Part shown: one piece after another, positions 1 to 7,441 of the stretch
How the letters are laid out: the number at the start of each line of letters is the position of its first letter
Position numbering within the stretch: position 1 is the first letter of the stretch
Source: Microbacterium sp. AK009
GTDB lineage: Bacteria > Actinomycetota > Actinomycetes > Actinomycetales > Microbacteriaceae
NCBI RefSeq assembly: GCF_013410955.1
Contig: NZ_JACCCG010000005.1
Location: forward strand, 62,001 to 126,000
Length of the DNA: 64,000 bases
Reading direction: 5' to 3'
Translations under genes and position numbers: made by a program
The notes under the pieces: model-generated
Seen by the model: only the letters and a program-made list of their open reading frames with translations
What the model was told of the DNA's origin: nothing
Database searches by the model: none

Positions 1-317
1 ACGGGACCAACCTCGAGGTGTTCGCCTACGACGCCGCTGACGGGCAGGCGCCGCCGCCGCGCAACAGTGACATCGGCGGTCACCACCTCGCGATCTATGT
101 CGACGACATGGATGCCGCGATCGCCCACCTGCGCGCGCACGACGTCGAGATCATGGGAGAGCCCGTCGCCAGTGCGGGAGCCAGCGCCGGACAGCAGTGG
201 CTGTACTTCCGGGCGCCGTGGGGACTGCAGCTCGAACTGGTGAGCTTCCCCGGCGGCAAGGCGTACGAGAGCGGCGCCGACACGCTGCTGTGGCATCCGG
301 CGAGACCGGCCGAATGA
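1..317 (+). CDS. VOC (glyoxalase/dioxygenase fold) protein, 5'-truncated by window edge
   Basis: The reading frame is open to the left edge, and the codons before the first GTG read GTNLEVF, the typical DGTNLEVF-like strand of a VOC module. The start therefore lies outside the window. The visible 100 or so residues carry GGHHLAIYVDDMDAA, the start of the second beta-alpha-beta-beta-beta unit with a metal-ligand-type His, then PWGLQLELVSFP with a ligand-type Glu. Members are metal-dependent lyases, isomerases, dioxygenases or binding proteins, and the substrate cannot be read. The stop overlaps the next start (ATGA), so it is translationally coupled to the GntR regulator and probably belongs to the same catabolic locus. 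Confidence 0.75.
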   Translation, partial: GTNLEVFAYDAADGQAPPPRNSDIGGHHLAIYVDDMDAAIAHLRAHDVEIMGEPVASAGASAGQQWLYFRAPWGLQLELVSFPGGKAYESGADTLLWHPARPAE

Positions 318-997
318 GCGGCACCGACGTGCGCAGCCGTGTCGGCGACGCCGGCGCCCGCATCGCCGAGCAGGTGCGCGAGGGAATCGTGCGGGGCACC
401 TTTCCGCCGGGAACCCGCATCCGCCAGGAGGATCTCGCCGAGCAGTTCGGCGCCAGCCGCGTCCCGGTGCGGGAGGCGATCCGTCAGCTCGAATACGAGG
501 GACTCATCACCGTCGTCCCCAACGCGGGGGCCTGGGTGGCGCGCCTCACCCTCGCCGAGTGCGAGGAGATCTACCGTATGCGCGAGCGCCTCGAGCCGCT
601 GCTGCTCGGCTACAGCGCACCGCTGCTGACCGGCGACGCGATCGCCGAGCTCGACGCGCTCGCCACGCGGATCAGCGAGGTCGGCGCCGACACCGACGCG
701 TTCCTCGAGCTCGACGCCGAATTCCACCTGCGCAGCTACCGCGCCGCCCGGACCACCCATCTCGGCGACCTGGTGGGCAGGCTCTGGAACGCGACGGCGC
801 CCTACCGACGCGCGTACGTCTCCTCGTGGGCCGAGGAATCCCGTCGCATCGCCCATGAGGAGCACCATCTCATCGTGGCCGCCCTGCGGGACGGCGACAC
901 TGAAGAGGCCGAGCGCGTCCTCGCCGGTCACATCCGGCGTACGCGGCGTCAGCTGGCGCGCAGCCCCGAGATCTTCGCTCCCGATCCGCTCACCTGA
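314..997 (+). CDS. GntR/FCD family transcriptional regulator
   Basis: A 227-residue FadR-type regulator. Residues about 15-75 form the winged helix, with the recognition segment SRVPVREAIRQLEYEGL near residues 48-64. Residues about 80-215 are the all-helical FCD effector domain, with the Asp/His-rich metal-binding pattern (LDAEFHL, EEHHLI) typical of regulators that sense carboxylic acids. The ATG overlapping the upstream stop was chosen as start because the helix-turn-helix follows at the usual distance. It converges on the ketopantoate-reductase-like gene with an 8-base 3' overlap. It probably represses one of the neighbouring catabolic operons, and the inverted repeat at 5031-5052 is a candidate site (inference). 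Confidence 0.88.
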   Translation: MSGTDVRSRVGDAGARIAEQVREGIVRGTFPPGTRIRQEDLAEQFGASRVPVREAIRQLEYEGLITVVPNAGAWVARLTLAECEEIYRMRERLEPLLLGYSAPLLTGDAIAELDALATRISEVGADTDAFLELDAEFHLRSYRAARTTHLGDLVGRLWNATAPYRRAYVSSWAEESRRIAHEEHHLIVAALRDGDTEEAERVLAGHIRRTRRQLARSPEIFAPDPLT

Positions 998-2015
998 GCG
1001 CGTCGAGGAGGAGGGGGAGGTGCGAGACCGCCGGCGCGATCTCCCCACGCTCGATCCGGTGGGCGATCTCGGTGATCCTCGCGTTGACCGGAGTGGCGAT
1101 GCCGAGCTCCGCGCCCCGGCGCACCACTTCGCCGTTTAGATCGTCCACTTCGCTGTGCCGCCCCTTCCGCCAGTCCTGCAGCACGGTCGTCGTCGCACCG
1201 GGCACGACGAAACCGGCGAAGAGACGATCGGTCATGACCTCGACCACCCCTCTCGAGTCGTCGAGGTCGGCGGGTTCCAGCCCGAAGATCGGCAGGGTGC
1301 GGTGCCCCTGGGCTTCACCGACGGCCAGGGCTTCGTCGCCGGCCGCGATCATGACGTCGCGGAAGCCGGGCTGATGGAGCGCGTCGAGCATGGGGAGACC
1401 GAGGATCGCCGAGGTCACGAGAAGGGTGCAGTTGCTGACCAGCTTCATCCACTTGGCGCTGAGGATGTCATCGAAGCGCGCCACGGTACCCGAGAGCGCG
1501 AGGAGGTCGGCCACGGGCTCGATCCGCTCAGCCCCGCCGGGCAGCCGGCCGACAGCGAACCAGGAACGCTCCCGCGGGGTGTGCCGATGCACGACAGCCG
1601 GCTCGGTCATCGTCGCGGAGCACTCGATGACCGCTCCCACCGCGCGTGAGGCGCCCACCGCCTCGATGACGGTGTTCGCCGTCATCCCGTTCTGCACCGC
1701 CGCCATCACCCCGTCAGGTGCGAGATAGGGCGCGATCAGCCGGCTCGCCCAGCCGGCGTCGTAGGCCTTCATCACCAGCAGCACGACGTCGAAGCCCGCT
1801 CGCAGCTCGGCGACCTCGCAGAGGTGGATGATGCGGGGGCGGACGAGCAGTTCGTCATCGGCAGTGAGGATGCGCAGGCCCTCCGACCGGATCGTCTCGA
1901 CGTGCACCGGCCACTGCTCGACGAGCGTCACATCGACGCCCGCCCGGTGCAGGTCCGCTCCGATCGAGGCGCCGTTGGCACCTGCTCCGACGACGGCGAC
2001 GCGGGGACCGGCCAT
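990..2015 (-). CDS. Ketopantoate reductase (ApbA/PanE) family oxidoreductase
   Basis: 341 residues. The N-terminus has the NADP Rossmann motif VVGAGANGASIGADL. The C-terminal helical domain keeps the family Lys in KWMKLVSN and the DDLNGEVVRRG segment that ends the active site. Length fits PanE-like proteins. The start is supported by GGGAGGAACC just before the ATG. Known family members reduce 2-dehydropantoate, but many copies in catabolic clusters act on other 2-keto or 2-hydroxy acids. The surroundings (MDR, SDR, amidohydrolase, regulators) suggest a catabolic role rather than pantothenate synthesis. The intergenic gap to the divergent Dabb-MDR pair holds a candidate promoter and a partial operator. 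Confidence 0.8.
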   Translation of the reverse strand: MAGPRVAVVGAGANGASIGADLHRAGVDVTLVEQWPVHVETIRSEGLRILTADDELLVRPRIIHLCEVAELRAGFDVVLLVMKAYDAGWASRLIAPYLAPDGVMAAVQNGMTANTVIEAVGASRAVGAVIECSATMTEPAVVHRHTPRERSWFAVGRLPGGAERIEPVADLLALSGTVARFDDILSAKWMKLVSNCTLLVTSAILGLPMLDALHQPGFRDVMIAAGDEALAVGEAQGHRTLPIFGLEPADLDDSRGVVEVMTDRLFAGFVVPGATTTVLQDWRKGRHSEVDDLNGEVVRRGAELGIATPVNARITEIAHRIERGEIAPAVSHLPLLLDALR

Positions 2016-2093
2016 GGTTCCTCCCGGATTCGGCGACGGGCGTCGGTGCCCGTCGAGCCAGCGTGTCTATCAAGCCAGAGTGTACAGATCGGC

Positions 2094-2123
2094 TTGCCGC
2101 TCGGCACGCGGTCGGTCTAGCGT
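2094..2123 (+). promoter_or_regulatory. Candidate sigma70-type promoter for the Dabb-MDR pair
   Basis: TTGCCG at 2094-2099 and TAGCGT at 2118-2123 are 18 bases apart and point towards the Dabb gene. On the opposite strand TACACT near 2079-2084 could serve the divergent reductase. The call rests on sequence resemblance only. Confidence 0.35.
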
Positions 2124-2143
2124 AGGGACGACGTCCGCTGATG

Positions 2144-2155
2144 CTGGACACCGAT
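2144..2155. promoter_or_regulatory. Partial copy of the 5031-5052 operator
   Basis: CTGGACACCGAT matches 12 consecutive bases of the reverse complement of the perfect inverted repeat at 5031-5052. The second arm is degenerate. It lies downstream of the candidate promoter and 30 bases before the Dabb start, a plausible repressor position. Confidence 0.35.
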
Positions 2156-2185
2156 CCGGCTTTCGACGAAGAGAGCGAGAACACC

Positions 2186-2497
2186 ATGATCCTGCACCTG
2201 GTCACCTTCCGATGGGTCGACGGTGTCACCGATGAGCGCGTCTCCGCTCTGACGGAGGCGCTCCTCCGGATGGCCGAGGGCATCGACGTGCTCCGGTCCT
2301 ATGTCGCGGGCGCGAACCTCCACCTGCGCCCCGGCGGAGCCGATTACGCCGTCGCGGCGGTGGTCGACGATGCGGCCGCGCTCGAGGCCTACCTCGACCA
2401 CCCGCTGCACGCAGCGGTGTACAGCGAACATCTGGGTCCGATGATCGCCGACCGCTCGGCCGTGCAGCTCCCCCTGACATCGGGCACCCTCACGTGA
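2186..2497 (+). CDS. Dabb (stress-responsive A/B barrel) domain protein
   Basis: 103 residues starting at MILHLVTFRW, the usual opening strand of the Dabb ferredoxin-like barrel. The end carries HPLHAAVYSEHLGPMI, the family's characteristic terminal helix. An earlier in-frame start exists at 2141, but the conserved fold begins at 2186, which follows GAGAGCGAGA, a purine-rich weak RBS. Dabb proteins are small dimers. A few are cyclases or heme- or substrate-binding factors, and most have no known reaction. The stop overlaps the start of the MDR dehydrogenase by 4 bases, so the two are co-translated and probably act on the same compound. Confidence 0.8.
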   Translation: MILHLVTFRWVDGVTDERVSALTEALLRMAEGIDVLRSYVAGANLHLRPGGADYAVAAVVDDAAALEAYLDHPLHAAVYSEHLGPMIADRSAVQLPLTSGTLT

Positions 2498-3621
2498 CGA
2501 CGATGCGCGCCGCCGTGCTCCACGCGATCGGCGATCTTCGTGTGGAGGACCGCCCCGTCCCCGCCCCCGCACCGGACGAGGTGCTCATCCGCATCGCCGT
2601 GTGCGGCGTGTGCGGGTCCGATGCCACGGAATTCGGGCGGTGGAAGGTCCTGGCCGAACCGCCCGTCGTCCTCGGCCACGAGTTCGTCGGCACCGTCGAG
2701 GCGGTCGGCTCGGAGGTCGCGGACCTCTCCCCCGGTGCCACGGTCGTCTGCGGCGCCGGGGTCTCCTGCGGTGACTGCGCGCCCTGCCGTGCCGGACGGA
2801 CGAACCTCTGCCGCACCTACCGCACCCTCGGGTTCCACCGCGACGGCGGCCTGGCCGGCTACGTCGTCGCGCCGGCGGCGATCGTCTACGACGTCAGCGA
2901 CGCAGGGCTCACGACGGACACGCTGGGGCTCGCCCAGCCGATGGCGATCGCGGTCCACGCCGTGCGCCGCAGCGGACTGACGGCCGGGCAGGATGCCGTG
3001 GTCGTCGGCGCCGGGGGCATCGGCGCATTCATCGCCTTCGCCGCCGCCAGCACCGGGGCGCGCGTCCTGGTCCTCGATCGCAACGACGACAGGCTCGACC
3101 TCGCCCTCCGCCTCGGAGCCTTCGCCGCGCGCAATGCCCGGACGACCGACCTCACCACGGCGATCGAGGATGCCGGGCTCGAACCGGAGGTGTTCTTCGA
3201 GGTGTCGGGGAGCTCCGAGGGACTCGCGCAGGTGCTCGGCGCTGCGCGCCCCGGGGCGACGCTCGTGCCGGTGGGGATACAGCGCGGCGAGCCGGCTCTG
3301 CCTCTGGGGTCGTTCACCCTGCGGGAATTCGCCATCGTGGGGACGGTCGCCCATGTCTTCCGCGATGACATCCCCGAAGCGGTGAGACTGCTCGGCACCC
3401 GCCCTGACTGGTCGGATGTCGCGGGGACCGTCGTGCCCCTGGAGGATGTCGAGGCGGCGGCGCTTCGTCCGCTCCTGGCCGGAGGATCACGTCAGATCAA
3501 GACGCTCGTGGACCCGTGGATCAGTTCCGCCCGCAGCGCCCGTCACCGCGCGGCGGGGTCTGCCAGCCCCTCCATCGCCCGCAGCACGTCCACCGCCGAG
3601 GCGGGCCCGCCGGCAGCGTGA
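2494..3621 (+). CDS. Zinc-dependent MDR alcohol/polyol dehydrogenase
   Basis: 375 residues. Catalytic zinc site: Cys40 in CGVCGSD and GHE at 61-63. Structural zinc: the four-Cys cluster C-x2-C-x2-C-x7-C within SCGDCAPCRAGRTNLC. The NAD Rossmann motif is VVVGAGGIGAFIA. It resembles sorbitol, threonine or butanediol dehydrogenases, which oxidise secondary alcohols with NAD. Homology seems to end near QIKTLVDPW, about residue 340. The remaining 34 or so Ala/Ser/Arg-rich residues lie antisense to the end of the convergent XRE regulator gene and look like read-through into its sequence. Start is GTG, 4 bases inside the Dabb gene. Confidence 0.87.
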   Translation: MTTMRAAVLHAIGDLRVEDRPVPAPAPDEVLIRIAVCGVCGSDATEFGRWKVLAEPPVVLGHEFVGTVEAVGSEVADLSPGATVVCGAGVSCGDCAPCRAGRTNLCRTYRTLGFHRDGGLAGYVVAPAAIVYDVSDAGLTTDTLGLAQPMAIAVHAVRRSGLTAGQDAVVVGAGGIGAFIAFAAASTGARVLVLDRNDDRLDLALRLGAFAARNARTTDLTTAIEDAGLEPEVFFEVSGSSEGLAQVLGAARPGATLVPVGIQRGEPALPLGSFTLREFAIVGTVAHVFRDDIPEAVRLLGTRPDWSDVAGTVVPLEDVEAAALRPLLAGGSRQIKTLVDPWISSARSARHRAAGSASPSIARSTSTAEAGPPAA

Positions 3622-4253
3622 CCGACGGCGTCGGCATGATGGCCGCCGGGGGCGACGGGCATCTCCTGGTGGTGCTGGCGCCTCCCGACGACGAACCAGA
3701 CCCCGCGCGCGGGCTCGTCGCCGCGGTTGGAGAACAGGTGGGGTCGGGTGGAGTCGAAATGCAGCGAATCCCCCGCGCGCAGCACGTGGGTGTCGAATTC
3801 GAGCTGCAGTGTCAGCGCCCCGTCCAGGAGGTAGGCGTACTCGACCCCCGCGTGCCGCATGAGCTTGCCCTCGATCGAGCTGCTGGCGCCCGGCTGATAG
3901 GTGACCAGCAGCGCATCGGCCGGCCCCCCCGGCTGTCCCGCGAGGCGCTCCCAGCGCACGCCGTTCTCCATCTCGATGGCGGGGTTGTCCGCACCGCGCT
4001 GGATCGCCGACGCCATCGCCTCGGCGGGGGCGCCGGCGGGAGCGGCGGCCGCGGCACCGCCGACCAGTTCGTCCAGAGACACCCCCAGGTGGTTGGCGAT
4101 GGCGTAGAGGGTCGACACCGACGGCTGTGTCTTGCCGATCTCCACCTGCGACACCAGGCTCGCCGACACCCCCAGCGACTGGGCGACCGAGCGGAGGCTG
4201 AGTCCGCGGCTCACGCGCGCGGCGCGGATGCGGGCTCCGAGATTGTCAGCCAT
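3543..4253 (-). CDS. XRE-family regulator with C-terminal cupin sensor domain
   Basis: 236 residues. An N-terminal helix-turn-helix (about residues 8-62; SVAQSLGVSASLVSQVEIGKT contains the recognition helix) is followed by a linker and a cupin barrel in which HAGVEYAYLLDGAL and GDSLHFDSTRPHLF are the two cupin motifs. HTH-cupin regulators sense small metabolites and usually control adjacent catabolic or amine/amino-acid genes. It is 17 bases downstream of the SDR gene on the same strand, so SDR and regulator probably form an operon read from the 5031-5052 operator region. Its 3' end overlaps the MDR gene by 79 bases. Confidence 0.88.
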   Translation of the reverse strand: MADNLGARIRAARVSRGLSLRSVAQSLGVSASLVSQVEIGKTQPSVSTLYAIANHLGVSLDELVGGAAAAAPAGAPAEAMASAIQRGADNPAIEMENGVRWERLAGQPGGPADALLVTYQPGASSSIEGKLMRHAGVEYAYLLDGALTLQLEFDTHVLRAGDSLHFDSTRPHLFSNRGDEPARGVWFVVGRRQHHQEMPVAPGGHHADAVGHAAGGPASAVDVLRAMEGLADPAAR

Positions 4254-4270
4254 CCCCTGATTCTCGCCGG

Positions 4271-4978
4271 TCAGAGCAGCGCCGTGCCACGGTCGACCGG
4301 GAGATTGACCGCCGAGACGCCGCGATTGCGCAGCAGGAACTGCGTCGCATCCACGACATCGGCCATGGTGGCGAGCTCTCCACCGGGCGTGTGACGCTCG
4401 TACTGCTCGAGGACCCCGGCGGGCTTGGAGGCCCAGAACGGGCTGTCGCCGATGATCCCGGGATGCAGGGCGTTGACTCGGATGGGGGCCAGTTCGAGGG
4501 CGAGGGTGTTGATGAGACCGGTCACGCCGCCGTTGATCGTCGACACCGTTGTCGAGCCGGGGTAGGGCAGATCCTTCGCGCGGCCGCCGAAGAGCACGAT
4601 GCCGGTATCGGCGGACACGGGCATGCGGTCCAGCAGCGCGCGGATGGTCGCGGCGTAGCCGACGAGTTTCAGGGTCGTCAGGCGAATGGCGCGATCGATG
4701 TCGTAGTCGCGGATGGTGTTCGCATCCCGCTCGATCGCGGCGAGCACGAGTCCGTCGACGGCCTCGACGGAGGAGAGGCTGTCGGCGACCGTATGGGGCT
4801 CGGAGATGTCGAGGGCCACGCCGCGCGCCGCCGATCCGAGCTCGGCGGCGACCGCCTCCGTGCGTGCCTGGTCACGACCGGTGATCACCACTCGGTCCCC
4901 GCGCCGGACGCAGTCGGCGGCGATCTCCCGTCCGATACCCGACGTTCCTCCGACCACGACGATGGTGCGTTCGCTCAC
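4271..4978 (-). CDS. SDR-family protein lacking the canonical catalytic Tyr/Lys
   Basis: 235 residues. The start chosen is GTG at 4978, preceded by AAGGAGGAGAT; an ATG 27 bases upstream has no RBS. The nucleotide-binding motif GGTSGIGREIA is intact, as are RVNALHPG and the C-terminal substrate loop. Where classical SDRs have YxxxK, this protein reads VSTINGGVTGL, with no Tyr and no Lys. The usual catalytic Ser strand reads VLFGGRAKD. A similar loss occurs in the PRK07041-like SDR subgroup as I remember it, so this may be an established variant and not a dead enzyme. It is divergent from the M24 gene across an inverted repeat. Confidence 0.82.
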   Translation of the reverse strand: MSERTIVVVGGTSGIGREIAADCVRRGDRVVITGRDQARTEAVAAELGSAARGVALDISEPHTVADSLSSVEAVDGLVLAAIERDANTIRDYDIDRAIRLTTLKLVGYAATIRALLDRMPVSADTGIVLFGGRAKDLPYPGSTTVSTINGGVTGLINTLALELAPIRVNALHPGIIGDSPFWASKPAGVLEQYERHTPGGELATMADVVDATQFLLRNRGVSAVNLPVDRGTALL

Positions 4979-5030
4979 ATCTCCTCCTTGCGATGTCGCC
5001 GACACCCCGTCATCTCGATGTCGGAAGTGG

Positions 5031-5052
5031 TACTGGACATCGGTGTCCAGTA
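5031..5052. promoter_or_regulatory. Perfect 9+9 inverted repeat, putative operator
   Basis: Arms TACTGGACA and TGTCCAGTA are perfect inverted copies separated by TCGG. It lies in the 150-base gap between the divergent SDR-XRE operon and the M24-dehydrogenase-amidohydrolase operon, so one dimeric regulator could control both. The GntR and XRE-cupin proteins in this window are the obvious candidates. Confidence 0.65.
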
Positions 5053-5126
5053 GCGCTTTACTGAGGAAGTCAACTCGACGCGAGCGGTGAAGTCAAGACA
5101 CCCTCGCCGGCGAAGGAGATCACTCA

Positions 5127-6509
5127 ATGAAGAGCACCGGAACGACGGGTCCCGCAGCGGTCGACTGGGAAGAGCGCGTCGACATGGAACGGCTGCGCGA
5201 TTCGCGCCTGGCGCGGCTTCACGCCGAACTCGACCGCTCGCATCTGGGCGCCGTCCTGGCGTTCGACTTCTCCAACATCCGCTACATGAGCGGCACCCAC
5301 ATCGGCACCTGGGCGATGGACAAGCTCATCCGCTTCGCCTTGCTCACCCGCAAGACCGATCCCATCGTCTGGGATTTCGGCTCCGCGGCCAAGCACCACG
5401 CGCTGTACAACCCGTGGCTTGATGTCACCACCGCCGAGGCGGATGCGAATCCCCATGCCCCGCACGAGGGTGCGAAGCGTCCGCGGCTCGAGAGCGGCGC
5501 GCGGGCCGGGATATCGACGCTGCGCGGAGCCTTCCCGCCCGACGCGGATCTCGCCGGCGACGTCGCCCGGAAGATCAAGCGCGAGCTGGAGAAGTTCGGT
5601 CTCGCGAACGAACCGCTCGGCGTCGACGTGGTCGAGATGCCCGTGCTGCTGGCGCTCCAGCGCGAGGGGATCGAGGTCGTCGACGGACAGCAGGTGTTCA
5701 TGGAGGCGAGGCGCATCAAGACGCACGACGAGATCCGCCTGCTCACCCAGGCCGCGTCGATGGTCGACGCCGCCTATGAGGAGCTCTACCGGTTCCTGCG
5801 GCCGGGCGTCCGCGAGAACGAAGCGGTGGGGCTCGTCGCCAAGACGCTGTACGACCTCGGATCCGAGTACGTCGAGGGGGTCAACGCGATCTCCGGCGAG
5901 CGCTGCTCACCCCACCCCCACGTCTTCTCCGACCGGCTGATCCGACCCGGCGACCCCGCCTTCTTCGACATCCTGCACAGCTACAACGGCTACCGCACCT
6001 GCTACTACCGGACCTTCGCCGTCGGGTCGGCGAGCCCCGCACAGAAGGACGCGTACACCCGGGCGCGCGAGTACATGGACCGCGCGATCGCCTTGGTCAA
6101 GCCCGGCGCTACGACGGCCGACATCGTCGCGGTGTGGCCGGAGGCGACCGAGTTCGGGTTCCCCGACGAGATGGCCGCATTCGCCCTGCAGTACGGGCAC
6201 GGCGTGGGCCTGTCGATCTGGGAGAAGCCCATCTTCTCCCGGCTGACCTCCTTCGATCACCCCGAGACCCTCGAGGAGGGGATGGTGTTCGCCTTGGAGA
6301 CGTACTGGCCGGCCGCCGACGGCTGGGGAGCGGCCCGCATCGAGGAGGAAGTGGTGGTCACCGCCGACGGCTGCGAAGTCATCACGAAATTCCCCGCGGA
6401 GGAGCTCATCGTCGCCGGGCGTCGCTACTACACCATCGATGGGCCGCTGAACCTCAACCGGGATGCGCAGTCGCACCTCAACACCGTCTGGGGGCGCGGC
6501 GAAGCGTGA
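5127..6509 (+). CDS. M24 (pita-bread/creatinase-like) protein with an altered metal site
   Basis: 460 residues. N-terminal creatinase-type domain about residues 25-200; C-terminal pita-bread fold about 200-430. Metal-site positions by alignment with aminopeptidase P: Asp281 (FFDIL) is kept, the second Asp is replaced by Cys292 (GYRTCYYRTF), His358 (GHGVGLS), Glu391 (FALETY) and one of Glu406-408 are kept. Loss of an Asp suggests either a single, unusual metal or a creatinase-like metal-free reaction on a small C-N substrate, rather than dipeptide cleavage. The lyase DddP is in the same fold but keeps its Asp ligands as I recall. It overlaps the next gene by GTGA and starts after GAAGGAG. Confidence 0.8.
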   Translation: MKSTGTTGPAAVDWEERVDMERLRDSRLARLHAELDRSHLGAVLAFDFSNIRYMSGTHIGTWAMDKLIRFALLTRKTDPIVWDFGSAAKHHALYNPWLDVTTAEADANPHAPHEGAKRPRLESGARAGISTLRGAFPPDADLAGDVARKIKRELEKFGLANEPLGVDVVEMPVLLALQREGIEVVDGQQVFMEARRIKTHDEIRLLTQAASMVDAAYEELYRFLRPGVRENEAVGLVAKTLYDLGSEYVEGVNAISGERCSPHPHVFSDRLIRPGDPAFFDILHSYNGYRTCYYRTFAVGSASPAQKDAYTRAREYMDRAIALVKPGATTADIVAVWPEATEFGFPDEMAAFALQYGHGVGLSIWEKPIFSRLTSFDHPETLEEGMVFALETYWPAADGWGAARIEEEVVVTADGCEVITKFPAEELIVAGRRYYTIDGPLNLNRDAQSHLNTVWGRGEA

Positions 6510-7375
6510 GTACGATCGCGTTCCTCGGTCTCGGCTCGATGGGATCGGCCATGGCCGGCCGCCTCCTCGACGCCGGGCACGACGTCGTGCTGTGGAACCG
6601 GTCGCCGGACGCGGCCGCCCCGCTCCTCGCGCGCGGCGGCACGATGGCGGCGTCGGCGGCGGACGCCCTCGCCGCCGACGTGTCGTTCTCGATGCTCGCC
6701 GACGATGCGGCCATGACGGCCGTCTTCACCGACGAGGCCATCGACCGCGCGCGCGACGGCATCCACGTCGCCATGGGGTCTATCAGCCCGTCGCTGGCCG
6801 ACGAGCTCGACACCCGGTTCGGGGCGGTGGGCGCCCGCTACATCGGCGCCCCGGTGCTCGGGCGCCCCGCTGTGGCCGCGGAGGGGAAGCTCAACATCCT
6901 CGCCGCGGGCCCCGCGGAGGCTGTCGACACCGTCGCTCCCCTGCTGGAGGTCTTGGGGGTGCGCACCTGGCGCCTCGGGACCCGCCCGGCCGTCGCCAAC
7001 GCGGTCAAGGCGGCGGTGAACTACAACATCATCCACGCCATGCAGGCGATCGGCGAGACGGTGGCGATGACCGAACGCCTCGGCGTCGACCCCGGGCAGT
7101 TCACCCGGCTGCTCTCCGAGACGCTGTTCGGAGGGGTCGTGTACACCGGCTACGGCCGGATAATCGCCGAGCGCGCCTACGATCCGCCGGGGTTCCACAT
7201 CGCCCTCGGCCGCAAGGACCTCGATCTCGCACAGCAGGTCGCAGCCTCCGTCGATGTCGACCCCGCCACCCTCCCCGCCCTCATCTCCGTGTTCGATCGC
7301 GCCCTCGCCGATCCCGAGCTGAAGGACCTGGACTGGTCCGCCATCGCGGAGGTGAGCAGACGCCGGACGAGCTGA
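6506..7375 (+). CDS. Beta-hydroxyacid dehydrogenase (3-hydroxyisobutyrate dehydrogenase family)
   Basis: 289 residues. N-terminal dinucleotide motif FLGLGSMGSAMAGRL about residues 5-19. The C-terminal helical domain has the catalytic-Lys segment NAVKAAVNYN. Family enzymes oxidise 3-hydroxyacids or reduce small semialdehydes (HIBADH, tartronate semialdehyde or glyoxylate reductases) with NAD(P). Start is the GTG overlapping the M24 stop; upstream in-frame codons lie inside the M24 gene. Together with the M24 protein and the amidohydrolase it probably forms one catabolic pathway, in which the dehydrogenase would process an acid or semialdehyde product (inference). Confidence 0.87.
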   Translation: MSTIAFLGLGSMGSAMAGRLLDAGHDVVLWNRSPDAAAPLLARGGTMAASAADALAADVSFSMLADDAAMTAVFTDEAIDRARDGIHVAMGSISPSLADELDTRFGAVGARYIGAPVLGRPAVAAEGKLNILAAGPAEAVDTVAPLLEVLGVRTWRLGTRPAVANAVKAAVNYNIIHAMQAIGETVAMTERLGVDPGQFTRLLSETLFGGVVYTGYGRIIAERAYDPPGFHIALGRKDLDLAQQVAASVDVDPATLPALISVFDRALADPELKDLDWSAIAEVSRRRTS

Positions 7376-7441
7376 GACACACACCCGAACCCGCTTCGCC
7401 CCACAACGCAACGAACCGCCCGTCAAGGAGGATGAGCGTCT

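Noticed and set aside
2494..3621. Functional C-terminal extension of the MDR dehydrogenase
   Set aside because: Residues past DPW are antisense to the regulator gene and low complexity; read-through is more likely than a domain.
5127..6509. DMSP lyase DddP
   Set aside because: Same fold and a DMSP-type length, but the DddP metal Asp set is not kept (Cys at one position), so a DMSP role is not supported.
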